Source: JBHGYD01 sp041920415
GTDB lineage: Bacteria > Bacillota > Bacilli > Bacillales > Anoxybacillaceae
Assembly: GCA_041920415.1 (NCBI GenBank)
Contig: JBHGYD010000008.1
Span: forward strand, 1 to 20,034
Reading direction: 5' to 3'
Length of the DNA stretch: 20,034 bases
A program made the position numbers and the translations under genes. Below are positions 6,305 through 14,675 of this stretch, in pieces. Position 1 is the stretch's first letter. Each line of letters begins with the position of its first letter. The notes below the pieces were generated by a model that was not told where the DNA came from, did not search any database, and worked only from the letters and a program-made list of their open reading frames with translations.

Positions 6305-7696
6305 TTTTGCTTTCCAAAGGGCTAACGCTTTTTTCAAACATTCTTTATACTCGTATTCCGGGCGAGAATCAATGACAATTCCTGCTCCGGCCTGAACATG
6401 GGCAAGCCCGTCTTTCGCAATCATCGTCCGAATCGCAATATTGAGCTCCATATCTCCATTAAAGCCGATCCAACCGATTGATCCTGTATAAATGCTGCGT
6501 CGCACTGGTTCTAATTCCTCAATAATCTCCATTGTACGTACTTTTGGTGCTCCAGTAATCGTTCCACCTGGAAAAACAGCTTGAATGACATCGAAGGCAT
6601 CTTTTCCGTCTTCTAATTCCCCAGATACATGCGAAACAATATGCATAACATGGGAATATGCTTCAATAGTCATCCACTCATCTACTTTTACTGTACCATA
6701 CTTACACACCCTGCCTAAATCATTACGTTCTAAATCGACGAGCATCACATGTTCCGCTCGCTCTTTTTCATTTCCAAGCAGCTCATTAGCAATTTTTTTG
6801 TCTTCCTCTGACGTTTTTCCGCGTGAACGCGTTCCCGCAATTGGTCTTGTGCTGACGTGTTTCCCGCGTTTTTTCACAAGCAGCTCTGGCGAACCGCTCA
6901 CAACTTGAAATTCCGGGAAGTGAAGGTAGGCCATATATGGAGAAGGGTTTAGTAAACGCAATTTTTCATAAATATGAAAAGGATGCGTTAATAATGGCTT
7001 CGACTGTCGCACCGACAAATTCACTTGGAATACGTCACCTTGCGCAATATATTGTCTAACTTTTTCTACCGCCTCCATAAATTCCATTTCTGTCATCGAA
7101 ACCGTTTCGTTTTTAGCCATTGGCATAAACGGAATTGGCTCTGTCGCTACGTTCTCCCTTAACCATAACGACTCATATAGAGAAAGGCGTTTTTCAGCTT
7201 CTTCCCGTTCTTCTTCCACATAATGAATGATAAGATGTAATACTTGTTCAACATGATCGTAAACAAATACATCATCAAAAATAAAAAAGTACAAATCAGG
7301 AAGCTGGAGGTCGTCTTTTGCATTCGAAGGTAGCCGTTCAATATAACGAGCGCAATCATAACTAATATATCCAATCGCTCCTCCTTGAAAATCCGGACCG
7401 TTACAAAGAGAAGCCGTTTCAAATTGCGCAAACCATTGTTTCATTAAAAGTAATGGATTCCCTTGTAAACGTATTTGTTCGCCTTTATAGCGGACAAATA
7501 GCTCCTGGCCCTTTCCTTGCACAATTCCCGTAGGGCGCAGCCCGATGATACTGTATTGCCCCGTACGACCACTTTCTAGCAAAACATGATACGGTTCGTT
7601 TTGTACTAACGATTTATATTGTTCAAACCAATCTCGCTGTTTATAAGGAATTTTTCGTTCTAGTATCATTCGCGATCGCATAAGCGGTCGGTACAC
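6263..7696 (-). CDS. pabB: Aminodeoxychorismate synthase component I
   Basis: PabB converts chorismate plus ammonia (from PabA) to 4-amino-4-deoxychorismate. The protein has up to 477 residues, near the 470 of B. subtilis. The C-terminal chorismate-binding domain shows SGSPELLV, PIAGTRSRG (285-293), ERNDLGRVC (323-331), FPGGTITGAPKVRTMEI and GSIGWIGFNGDMELNIAIRTM. It has PIAGT where the E. coli enzyme has PIKGT, so it belongs to the subgroup lacking that lysine. The start is uncertain. GTG at 7696 has GGAGG only 2-3 bases away (too close), while the ATG at 7679-7681 (472 residues) is 17 bases from it. It opens the folate operon, just after the cysK terminator. pabA follows after 5 bases. Confidence 0.95.
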   Translation of the reverse strand: MYRPLMRSRMILERKIPYKQRDWFEQYKSLVQNEPYHVLLESGRTGQYSIIGLRPTGIVQGKGQELFVRYKGEQIRLQGNPLLLMKQWFAQFETASLCNGPDFQGGAIGYISYDCARYIERLPSNAKDDLQLPDLYFFIFDDVFVYDHVEQVLHLIIHYVEEEREEAEKRLSLYESLWLRENVATEPIPFMPMAKNETVSMTEMEFMEAVEKVRQYIAQGDVFQVNLSVRQSKPLLTHPFHIYEKLRLLNPSPYMAYLHFPEFQVVSGSPELLVKKRGKHVSTRPIAGTRSRGKTSEEDKKIANELLGNEKERAEHVMLVDLERNDLGRVCKYGTVKVDEWMTIEAYSHVMHIVSHVSGELEDGKDAFDVIQAVFPGGTITGAPKVRTMEIIEELEPVRRSIYTGSIGWIGFNGDMELNIAIRTMIAKDGLAHVQAGAGIVIDSRPEYEYKECLKKALALWKAKELSEAEQESLSMR

Positions 7697-7727
7697 TCCC
7701 TCCTTTATCGCATACGTTTATTGTACT

Positions 7728-7763
7728 ATAAAAAAATTTCGACAGGGAGTATTCCCTGCCGAA
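7728..7763 (-). terminator. Intrinsic terminator of cysK
   Basis: On the minus strand TTCGGCAGGGA (7753-7763) and TCCCTGTCGAA (7738-7748) pair over 11 bases with one G-T wobble and a 4-base loop, followed by ATTTTTTTATAG. It lies about 75 bp after the cysK stop and separates cysK from the folate operon. Confidence 0.85.
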
Positions 7764-7838
7764 GTGTTAATTTTTACATCATTTAAAACGTGATTTTCTA
7801 TTTATTTTTCACCTAAGAAACGCAAAAGTTAAGTGGGA

Positions 7839-8765
7839 TTACTCTTCAAATTGATATAGAGCGGTACTTAAATAGCGCTCACCATTACTTGGAATAATCG
7901 CTAACACTTTTTTTCCTTTTCCAAGTTGTTTCGCTACCTTTAACGCCGCATGAATGGCAGCTCCTGATGAAATTCCTCCTAATATCCCTTCTTCACGAGC
8001 GGCACGGCGAGCTGCTTCAAATGCTTCTTCCGTTTTCACGGTAATGACTTCGTCGTAAATATTTGTATCTAAAATGTCCGGTACAAATCCTGCACCAATC
8101 CCTTGAATTTTATGCGGACCTGGTTTTCCTCCTGATAATACTGGCGAGTCAGCTGGCTCGACAGCATAAATTTTAATGTTCGGATATACTTCACGAAGCA
8201 CTTCTCCAGCTCCAGTAATCGTTCCACCTGTGCCAATTCCGGCAACAAAAGCATCTAATTGGTCACCCATTTGTTCGACAATTTCTCTTCCAGTTGTTAA
8301 ACGGTGAATTTCTGGATTCGCTTCATTTTTAAATTGCTGTGGCATAAAATAGCCATGCTCGCTTACCAACTCTTCCGCTTTTCGAATCGCTCCGCGCATT
8401 CCTTCACTACCCGGTGTTAACACTAACTCCGCACCGTATGCACGCAATAGATTACGGCGCTCTAAGCTCATCGTATCCGGCATGACAAGAATGGCTTTAT
8501 AACCTTTTGCTGCTGCGACCATTGCCAATCCAATACCTGTATTACCGCTTGTTGGTTCGATAATGGTATCACCTGGTTTTAGTTTCCCTTCTTTTTCTGC
8601 CGCCTCAATCATCGCTAATGCAATACGGTCTTTCACGCTGCTTCCTGGGTTCATAAATTCTAATTTTACATACACATCTGCACTGTCTTCATCAACAATA
8701 CGGTTTAATTTAACAGCTGGTGTATCACCGATTAATTCTGTAATGGAGTTCGCTACGCGCGCCAT
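7839..8765 (-). CDS. cysK: Cysteine synthase A (O-acetylserine thiol-lyase)
   Basis: CysK makes cysteine from O-acetylserine and sulfide using PLP. The 308 residues match the usual length. The PLP lysine is K45 in SSVKDR. TSGNTG (72-77) binds the substrate carboxylate, GIGTGGTITG (176-185) holds the cofactor phosphate, and GISSGAA lies near the C-terminus. I start at the ATG 8763-8765 (MARVANSITEL), which has AGGGG 8 bases upstream. A GTG three codons earlier overlaps that site. It has its own promoter in the gap after hslO and its own terminator. In B. subtilis the gene is under CymR control. I could not recognise a CymR site here. Confidence 0.97.
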   Translation of the reverse strand: MARVANSITELIGDTPAVKLNRIVDEDSADVYVKLEFMNPGSSVKDRIALAMIEAAEKEGKLKPGDTIIEPTSGNTGIGLAMVAAAKGYKAILVMPDTMSLERRNLLRAYGAELVLTPGSEGMRGAIRKAEELVSEHGYFMPQQFKNEANPEIHRLTTGREIVEQMGDQLDAFVAGIGTGGTITGAGEVLREVYPNIKIYAVEPADSPVLSGGKPGPHKIQGIGAGFVPDILDTNIYDEVITVKTEEAFEAARRAAREEGILGGISSGAAIHAALKVAKQLGKGKKVLAIIPSNGERYLSTALYQFEE

Positions 8766-8809
8766 TTCATCCACCCCTAATCCCGAGTAATTTTATCGAA
8801 TTTGTTTCA

Positions 8810-8838
8810 AATGTATCAGCTATTGTTTAAATTGTCAA
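8810..8838 (-). promoter_or_regulatory. cysK promoter (sigma-A)
   Basis: On the minus strand -35 TTGACA (8833-8838) and -10 TACATT (8810-8815) are 17 bp apart, in the 94-bp gap between hslO and cysK. The expected start lies roughly 40 bases before the cysK ATG. The surrounding DNA is very AT-rich. Confidence 0.8.
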
Positions 8839-8859
8839 TCATTTAAATTTTTAAATTTT

Positions 8860-9750
8860 TTATTCGGATGGTGCTTGCGCGAGACGTTTTAACTCTTCCA
8901 AATCCTCTTTGGTAAAATGATATGTTTCATTGCAAAAATGACACGATGCTTCTGCATGTCCTTCTTCTTCAATAATTGCTTGAATTTCCTTAGGTCCTAA
9001 ACTAATGATGGCATCTGCAATCCGTTCGCGCGAACAGCGGCACACAAAAGCAACAGGAAGGGTTTCAAGGACTTTTACATTCCCTTTTCCGAGTACCTCC
9101 TCTAACACTTCCTCTGGAGTTAAGCCTTTTTCGATCATTTTGGACACTGGAGGAATTGATTTGAGTCGTTGTTCGATTTCATCAATCGTTTTTTCTTCTG
9201 TACCAGGCATTAACTGGAGAATAAACCCTCCAGCCGCTAATATCGTATTATCCGGATTTACTAAAACGCCAACACCGACAGAAGAAGGAGTTTGTTCGGA
9301 TGACACAAAATAATAAGTAAAATCTTCTCCTAGCTCCCCAGAAACAATTGGTACTTGCCCAGTAAAGAAATCGCGCAATCCTAAATCTTTAACGACGGTT
9401 AATGTGCCGTTTGTTCCTACCGCTCGTGCCACATCTAATTTGCCATATTGATTTAATTCAAAATGAACATGGGGATTCGTTACATATCCTCTTACTTCCC
9501 CTTTTGCGTTACTATCAACGAGAATCGTACCGATTGGACCCCCGCCCTCAATTTTTATAGTTAATTTACTATCTCCTTTTAACATCGCTCCCATCATAAC
9601 TCCTGCCGTCATCGCACGACCAAGCGCGGCTGAGGCAGTAGGCCATGTTTGGTGACGGCGTTGCGCCTCACCGACTGTTTCCGTCGTGCGCACCGCATAC
9701 GCCCTCACTTGACCATCATATGCTAATGCCTTCACTAAGTAGTCTGACAT
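8860..9750 (-). CDS. hslO: 33-kDa chaperonin, redox-regulated (Hsp33)
   Basis: Hsp33 is a cytoplasmic holdase chaperone switched on by oxidation and unfolding. The 296 residues match the family length. The N-terminal substrate-binding domain includes GGGPIGTILVDSNAKGEVRGYV (69-90). The C-terminal redox switch has four zinc cysteines, C237 and C239 (CRC) and C270 and C273 (CHFC), in the expected CxC...CxxC order. An AAAGGTGAG site precedes the ATG. coaX ends only 16 bp upstream, so the two are probably co-transcribed. No terminator follows, so coaX-hslO transcripts may continue into cysK. Confidence 0.97.
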   Translation of the reverse strand: MSDYLVKALAYDGQVRAYAVRTTETVGEAQRRHQTWPTASAALGRAMTAGVMMGAMLKGDSKLTIKIEGGGPIGTILVDSNAKGEVRGYVTNPHVHFELNQYGKLDVARAVGTNGTLTVVKDLGLRDFFTGQVPIVSGELGEDFTYYFVSSEQTPSSVGVGVLVNPDNTILAAGGFILQLMPGTEEKTIDEIEQRLKSIPPVSKMIEKGLTPEEVLEEVLGKGNVKVLETLPVAFVCRCSRERIADAIISLGPKEIQAIIEEEGHAEASCHFCNETYHFTKEDLEELKRLAQAPSE

Positions 9751-9766
9751 ATCAACTCACCTTTCA

Positions 9767-10540
9767 CTATTTTTTCTCGACGTTTTTCATATAGAGAAGC
9801 TGTAACCCTTTTAGAGTTAAAAATGGATCGACAATATCAATGACGTTTGATTCATTCGCAATAAGAGAAGCTAACCCTCCTGTCGCAATTACTTTAGGCG
9901 GGATTGAGCTTTTTTCTTTCATTCGTGACACGATTCCTTCGACTTGTCCGACATACCCATACAATATACCAGCTTGCATCGCACTCACCGTATTTTTCCC
10001 AATAATATCATCAGGACGCGCGATTTCAATGCGTGGCAATTTAGCTGCTCGCGAATATAACGCCTCGGTAGAAATCGTAATTCCTGGCGCAATCGCTCCC
10101 CCCATATATTGTTTATGTTCATTAATGTAACAATACGTTGTCGCTGTTCCAAAATCGACAATAATGAGCGGACTTCCGTACAAATGAATACCAGCGACCG
10201 CATTGACAATTCGGTCCGCTCCTACTTCCTTCGGGTTATCGTATTTAATATTTAATCCTGTTTTAATACCAGGTCCAACAATTAAAGGCTTGAGATGAAA
10301 ATATTTTAAGCACATCCGCTCAAGAGCAAACATAATCGGCGGTACAACGGAAGAAATAATAATGCCGTCAATGTCAGAAAAATCAAGACCAACATGATTC
10401 AGAAGCGCTTTTATCGTCATGCCGTATTCATCTTCTGTTTTTCCGCGGCTCGTCTCGATACGCCAATGATGTTTTAACTCGTTTCCGTCATACACTCCTA
10501 AAACCGTATTTGTATTGCCCACATCTAAAACAAAAATCAT
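9767..10540 (-). CDS. coaX: Type III pantothenate kinase
   Basis: CoaX phosphorylates pantothenate, the first step of coenzyme A synthesis. It is an ASKHA-fold enzyme needing a monovalent cation. The 257 residues carry the first phosphate motif DVGNTN (6-11), GADR with the likely catalytic Asp109, and the second phosphate motif DFGTATTY (129-136). The frame opens at a GTG at 10561. I prefer the ATG at 10538-10540 (MIFVLDVGNTN), because homologues begin there and GGGG lies 8 bases before it. It sits between ftsH, with its terminator, and hslO, as in B. subtilis (yacB). Confidence 0.96.
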   Translation of the reverse strand: MIFVLDVGNTNTVLGVYDGNELKHHWRIETSRGKTEDEYGMTIKALLNHVGLDFSDIDGIIISSVVPPIMFALERMCLKYFHLKPLIVGPGIKTGLNIKYDNPKEVGADRIVNAVAGIHLYGSPLIIVDFGTATTYCYINEHKQYMGGAIAPGITISTEALYSRAAKLPRIEIARPDDIIGKNTVSAMQAGILYGYVGQVEGIVSRMKEKSSIPPKVIATGGLASLIANESNVIDIVDPFLTLKGLQLLYMKNVEKK

Positions 10541-10578
10541 CGCTTCATCCCCACTTTTCACAAATTCTTACTTTTTTC

Positions 10579-10587
10579 ATCATACCA
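10579..10587 (-). promoter_or_regulatory. Candidate coaX-hslO promoter (extended -10)
   Basis: After the ftsH terminator the minus strand reads TGGTATGAT, an extended -10 (TGn plus TATGAT at 10579-10584). No good -35 lies 16-18 bases upstream. It fits a promoter that coaX needs after the terminator, but the support is only this motif and its position. Confidence 0.45.
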
Positions 10588-10606
10588 TAAGTCTTGGTTT
10601 CAACGG

Positions 10607-10640
10607 TAAAAAAAGATGCCCCTGTAAAAAGAGACATCTT
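10607..10640 (-). terminator. Intrinsic terminator of ftsH
   Basis: On the minus strand AAGATGTC (10633-10640) and GGCATCTT (10613-10620) pair over 8 bases with one T-G wobble, around a 12-base loop, and run into TTTTTTTACC. The stem begins inside the last bases of the ftsH stop codon region. It is shorter than the other terminators here, so termination may be partial. Confidence 0.7.
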
Positions 10641-12534
10641 ATTCTTCCTTCTTCGTGTGAATGTTAACTTTTACATCATCAGTTTTTTCGCTGTTGTGAT
10701 TTCCATTTCGTTCTGGGAGTGTTCCGTGCTCAAACAAATGCTTAATTTGTTCCGCATCTAATGTTTCTACTTCAAGCAACGTTTTTGCGATTAATTCAAG
10801 TTTGTCACGATGCTCCGTTAAAATTTTCTTCGCTTTTTCGTAACATTCTTTAATGATTCGTTGAATTTCAAGATCGATTTCATAAGCGATTTGATCGCTA
10901 TAGTTTTGTTCATTATGCAAGTCGCGACCTAAAAATACTTGACCGTGGGATTGACCAAACTGCATTGGACCGAGTTTTTCGCTCATTCCAAACTCCGTTA
11001 CCATTCGACGCGCGATGTTTGTCGCACGTTGGAAGTCGTTATGCGCTCCCGTACTTACTTCGTTAAATACAATTTCTTCGGCGACGCGACCGCCTAACAA
11101 GCCCGTAATTTTATCCAATAGTTCTGGTTTTGTCATAAAATAGCGATCTTCTTTCGGCAACATGACGGCGTAGCCACCCGCCTGACCGCGAGGAACAATC
11201 GTTACTTTATGAACCATTTCAGCGTCGGCTAACACCATACCAATAACTGTATGACCCGCCTCATGGTAAGCGACAATTTTCCGCTCTTTTTCCGAAATGA
11301 CGCGACTCTTTTTCGCTGGTCCGGCGATGACGCGATCCGTTGCCTCGTCAATGTCGCTCATATCAATTTTCTTTTTATTTTGTCGCGCCGCTACAAGAGC
11401 TGCTTCGTTCAGCAAGTTTTCTAAATCCGCACCGGAAAATCCTGGTGTTCGCATCGCAATCGCTTTTAAATCCACCGACTCATCTAACGGTTTATTGCGT
11501 GCATGAACTCTTAATACCGCTTCACGACCTTTCACATCTGGGCGGTCCACCGTAATTTGTCGGTCAAAACGACCTGGACGAAGTAAAGCTGGGTCTAAAA
11601 TATCTGGACGGTTTGTCGCTGCGATGATAATAATTCCTTCATTACCACTAAATCCATCCATTTCAACAAGCAATTGGTTGAGCGTTTGTTCGCGTTCGTC
11701 ATGTCCACCGCCAAGACCCGCACCACGTTGGCGACCAACCGCGTCAATTTCGTCGATAAAGATGATACACGGAGCATTCTTTTTCGCTGTTTCAAATAGG
11801 TCACGCACCCGTGACGCACCAACACCAACGAACATTTCGACGAAATCAGAACCGCTGATGGAGAAAAACGGTACCCCTGCTTCTCCTGCGACAGCGCGTG
11901 CTAATAATGTTTTACCTGTACCAGGAGGTCCAACGAGAAGCACCCCTTTTGGAATGCGAGCACCGAGCTCCACGAACTTTCTTGGGTCCTTTAAAAATTC
12001 AACGATTTCGACAAGCTCTTGTTTTTCTTCATCCGCTCCAGCAACATCTCGAAAGCGAACTTTTTTCTTATCCTCGCTGTAAAGTCTTGCTCTGCTTTTT
12101 CCGAAGTTCATGACCCGGCTGCCGCCGCCTTGCGCTTGATTGAGCAAGAAGAAAAACAAAATAAAAATAATCACAAACGGTATGATCGAGGTAAAGAACG
12201 TCACCCAACCGCTCGTTTCGTCTGCCGGCATGACTTCCACTTTTGTCCGTTTCGCCGCAGCATCGATACGATCCAACACCTTATCGCTATTCATCACATA
12301 AGTAGAGAAGTATTGCCCTTCATCGTACGTTTTTAACTGCCCTCTTATTTCATATACGCCACGCTCTGGCTTCATCGAAAACGATTTTACATCGCCGTTT
12401 TCGAGGTGCGTTATAAAGGCATCATATGTCATCGGTTCAGTTCGTTGATTACTTCCGTTAAAGAAGCTAACAACGCCGATGACAACGAGAAAAATCAGTA
12501 AATAAAATATCGTATTACGGAAGATCCGATTCAT
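10639..12534 (-). CDS. ftsH: ATP-dependent zinc metalloprotease FtsH
   Basis: FtsH is a hexameric membrane protease that degrades misfolded membrane proteins and regulators, and it is needed for sporulation in B. subtilis. The 631 residues follow the family plan. TM1 spans about 8-25, then an extracytoplasmic domain, then TM2 about 112-131. The AAA+ module has Walker A GPPGTGKT (202-209), Walker B IIFIDE (257-262) and the second region of homology TNRPDILDPALLRPGRFDR (307-325). The zinc site HEAGH is at 424-428. The charged C-terminal tail is typical and probably disordered. GGAGG precedes the ATG. tilS-hprT lie upstream. In B. subtilis those two proteins have been reported to stimulate ftsH expression. 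Confidence 0.98.
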   Translation of the reverse strand: MNRIFRNTIFYLLIFLVVIGVVSFFNGSNQRTEPMTYDAFITHLENGDVKSFSMKPERGVYEIRGQLKTYDEGQYFSTYVMNSDKVLDRIDAAAKRTKVEVMPADETSGWVTFFTSIIPFVIIFILFFFLLNQAQGGGSRVMNFGKSRARLYSEDKKKVRFRDVAGADEEKQELVEIVEFLKDPRKFVELGARIPKGVLLVGPPGTGKTLLARAVAGEAGVPFFSISGSDFVEMFVGVGASRVRDLFETAKKNAPCIIFIDEIDAVGRQRGAGLGGGHDEREQTLNQLLVEMDGFSGNEGIIIIAATNRPDILDPALLRPGRFDRQITVDRPDVKGREAVLRVHARNKPLDESVDLKAIAMRTPGFSGADLENLLNEAALVAARQNKKKIDMSDIDEATDRVIAGPAKKSRVISEKERKIVAYHEAGHTVIGMVLADAEMVHKVTIVPRGQAGGYAVMLPKEDRYFMTKPELLDKITGLLGGRVAEEIVFNEVSTGAHNDFQRATNIARRMVTEFGMSEKLGPMQFGQSHGQVFLGRDLHNEQNYSDQIAYEIDLEIQRIIKECYEKAKKILTEHRDKLELIAKTLLEVETLDAEQIKHLFEHGTLPERNGNHNSEKTDDVKVNIHTKKEE

Positions 12535-12572
12535 TTCTTGCCTCCTCCCATATCAAACACACACTATAGTCA

Positions 12573-12602
12573 ATAGTATCATAGAAAATCATTCCAATAC
12601 AA
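12573..12602 (-). promoter_or_regulatory. Candidate ftsH promoter (sigma-A, extended -10)
   Basis: In the 105-bp gap between hprT and ftsH, the minus strand has TTGTAT (12597-12602), an 18-bp spacer ending in TGA, and TACTAT (12573-12578), giving an extended TGn -10. The expected start is about 30 bases before the ftsH ATG. The -35 is weak, so this is a plausible rather than firm call. Confidence 0.5.
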
Positions 12603-12639
12603 CAAATTAACAGCGAGGCTATAGACAACGCTTATTTCT

Positions 12640-13185
12640 TTATTTACTATACACTTCCGGTTTTAATACACCGATATAAGGAAGATTTCGATATTTCTCA
12701 CAATAGTCTAATCCATAACCGACAACAAATTCATCTGGAACAATAAATCCTACATAATCAGCTTCAATATTCGCTTTGCGTCCTGAAGGTTTATCTAAAA
12801 GCGTAACAATTTTTATCGATTTTGCCTTTCGATAGCGGAATAATTCCACTAAGTAACTTAACGTTAAGCCACTGTCGATAATATCTTCAATAATTAAAAT
12901 GTCACGCCCTTCGACAGATGTGTTTAAGTCTTTTAAAATTTTTACTTCTCCTGATGATACAGTCGCATTTCCATAACTGGATACATCCATAAAATCCATT
13001 TCCAAGTATGTATCGATGTTTTTCAACAAATCGGCCATAAACGGCATAGCCCCTTTTAATACACCAACAGCTAGCGGAAAGCGCCCTTCATATTCCTTCG
13101 TGAGCAGCGCTCCTAATTCTTTTACTTTTTCCTGTATTTGCTCTTCTGTAATTAAAACTTTTTGAATATCTTGATTCATCCCCAT
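12640..13185 (-). CDS. hprT: Hypoxanthine (guanine) phosphoribosyltransferase
   Basis: HprT salvages hypoxanthine and guanine with PRPP to IMP and GMP. The 181 residues match the B. subtilis enzyme closely. Landmarks are GVLKGAMPFMADL (41-53), the flexible-loop stretch MDVSSYGNATVSSG, the PRPP loop EDIIDSGLT (100-108) and DYVGFIVPDEFVVGYGLDY near the end. I use the first ATG (13183-13185), 9 bases after GGAGG. A second in-frame ATG lies two codons later and cannot be excluded. tilS ends 21 bp upstream, so the pair forms an operon. Confidence 0.97.
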   Translation of the reverse strand: MGMNQDIQKVLITEEQIQEKVKELGALLTKEYEGRFPLAVGVLKGAMPFMADLLKNIDTYLEMDFMDVSSYGNATVSSGEVKILKDLNTSVEGRDILIIEDIIDSGLTLSYLVELFRYRKAKSIKIVTLLDKPSGRKANIEADYVGFIVPDEFVVGYGLDYCEKYRNLPYIGVLKPEVYSK

Positions 13186-13206
13186 TTTCCTTTTCCTCCT
13201 AGATGT

Positions 13207-14592
13207 TCATTGCTCTTTATAGTGTAATACAAGATAACACGTTTTTGTAATATCAGTTGCTTCGAAAGCAGATTTTTTTAGCTTCGGAAGCCATAAAATA
13301 TTTCCTTGTCCATCTTCAATAATCGGCCAACCTGCTCGCTCATGTAACGGGATTTTGTTTTCTATAAAAATTTCTTTAATTTTCTTTGTTCCTTTTGTTC
13401 CTTTTAATGTCATTCGATCGCCGGCTCGTCGCGTTCGAACTCGTAAAGGAAACGTAATCGTTTCAGGATCAATAATAAATATGTCATTTCCTTTTTGTTC
13501 TTTCGGATAGTATTCCCAAAACTCACTAATGATTGCACATCCATTTGGAAGATGCAAAGTAGAAGGAACATCTAATTCAAATGTATAGGCATCATTTTTC
13601 TTTTCCTGGAACGTAAATACACAAAGATGATACGAACGAATGATTTTTAAGCCGTTTGGAAAATCTAACCTACCTGAAGGGTGGTTATTGTTTAAAAAAT
13701 TTAATACATTGTTTATATGTATTGAGGACAAAGAAGAAAGAATCCCATGATAAAGATAGTTCAATATTAGTTGAATCCCTCTTCTTTGTAAAGGTTTTGG
13801 CATCATTTGAAACGGCTTAATTTGCAATGTTACGGCTCCAGGTTGTTTTTCCATTACCTTATTCATCGCTTCATTCGTTAATTCCTCTAAAAATTTTTCA
13901 TCTTCTATGACCATTTCACTGTAATGTTGAAAACGCTCATGAACGTGCGGATTTTCTTTTTTTAAAAAAGGAATAACGTAATGGCGAAATCGGTTTCGTG
14001 TGTAATCATCTTTTTCATTGCTTGCATCATAGCGCGGATTGAGTCCATGTTCACGGCAATATGTTTCGATTTCCTCGCGACTGACAGATAAAAAAGGACG
14101 AATGATATACCCACAATGAAATGGTCGTTTAAACGGAATACCCGCATATCCTTTTCCGCTACTTCCCCGAACAAGTCTCATTAAAATCGTTTCGATTTGA
14201 TCGTCCCCATGATGCGCTAACGCTAAATAGGAAGCGGAATGCTTTTCCATTACTTCGCTAAAAAAGCGATAGCGACATTCGCGCGCCGCTTCTTGAGCGC
14301 TAATCTTCCGTTGGCGTTGGAAAGAGGGTACATCAATTTGTTTTGCCTCACATATAATACCGAGTTTGTCGCAAAAATGTTTCACAAAATGCATATCTTC
14401 TGCTGACTGTTTACCGCGAAACATATGGTCGACATGGGCCGCGACGATTTTTAAATTCCATTCATGTTGAATCGTGTAAAAAAAATGAAGTAAAGCGAGA
14501 GAATCAGGTCCGCCTGATACCCCAACAATGACAGTCGAATTTGGCATAAGCAATTGATGTTTTTTTATAAACGAATGAACTTTTGCAAGCAT
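13207..14592 (-). CDS. tilS: tRNA(Ile)-lysidine synthase
   Basis: TilS attaches lysine to C34 of the CAU-anticodon tRNA-Ile, using ATP, so that it reads AUA instead of AUG. It is normally essential. The 461 residues begin with the PP-loop ATP pyrophosphatase motif SGGPDS (26-31). The N-terminal catalytic domain includes HVDHMFRGKQSAEDMHFV and AHHGDDQIET, followed by family-typical central and C-terminal domains (RTRRAGDRM, KLKKSAFEATDI). The ATG has a GAGG site about 10 bases upstream. A good sigma-A promoter lies in the gap after yabT. It is longer than E. coli TilS in keeping with Gram-positive forms. Confidence 0.96.
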   Translation of the reverse strand: MLAKVHSFIKKHQLLMPNSTVIVGVSGGPDSLALLHFFYTIQHEWNLKIVAAHVDHMFRGKQSAEDMHFVKHFCDKLGIICEAKQIDVPSFQRQRKISAQEAARECRYRFFSEVMEKHSASYLALAHHGDDQIETILMRLVRGSSGKGYAGIPFKRPFHCGYIIRPFLSVSREEIETYCREHGLNPRYDASNEKDDYTRNRFRHYVIPFLKKENPHVHERFQHYSEMVIEDEKFLEELTNEAMNKVMEKQPGAVTLQIKPFQMMPKPLQRRGIQLILNYLYHGILSSLSSIHINNVLNFLNNNHPSGRLDFPNGLKIIRSYHLCVFTFQEKKNDAYTFELDVPSTLHLPNGCAIISEFWEYYPKEQKGNDIFIIDPETITFPLRVRTRRAGDRMTLKGTKGTKKIKEIFIENKIPLHERAGWPIIEDGQGNILWLPKLKKSAFEATDITKTCYLVLHYKEQ

Positions 14593-14629
14593 ACAGCCAA
14601 AACCTCTTTATCAGTTTTCTACATTCTTA

Positions 14630-14658
14630 ATCGTATCATTAATGAGACATTTTCTCAA
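14630..14658 (-). promoter_or_regulatory. tilS-hprT promoter (sigma-A)
   Basis: On the minus strand TTGAGA (14653-14658) and TACGAT (14630-14635) are 17 bp apart, and the -10 is preceded by TGA (extended -10). It lies in the 83-bp gap between yabT and tilS, with the start about 30 bases before the tilS ATG. It would give tilS vegetative expression independent of the sporulation genes upstream. Confidence 0.7.
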
Positions 14659-14675
14659 AAAAAGAATATTTGTCA

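Noticed and set aside
6258..6341. 28-codon N-terminal extension of pabA
   Set aside because: The extra codons lie within the pabB coding sequence and are not part of the amidotransferase fold. The GTG at 6255-6257 has the proper ribosome binding site.
7720..7725. TACAAT as a -10 box for pabB just after the cysK terminator
   Set aside because: No acceptable -35 lies 16-18 bp upstream, because that position falls in the terminator stem. The folate operon must have a promoter, but I cannot place it.
8766..8859. CymR operator upstream of cysK
   Set aside because: It would be expected from B. subtilis, but I could not match the motif in this AT-rich gap with any confidence.
11624..12082. 152-codon open frame on the plus strand opposite ftsH
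   Set aside because: It is serine- and proline-rich, as expected for the complement of the conserved AAA+ domain. It has no family similarity and no start signals.
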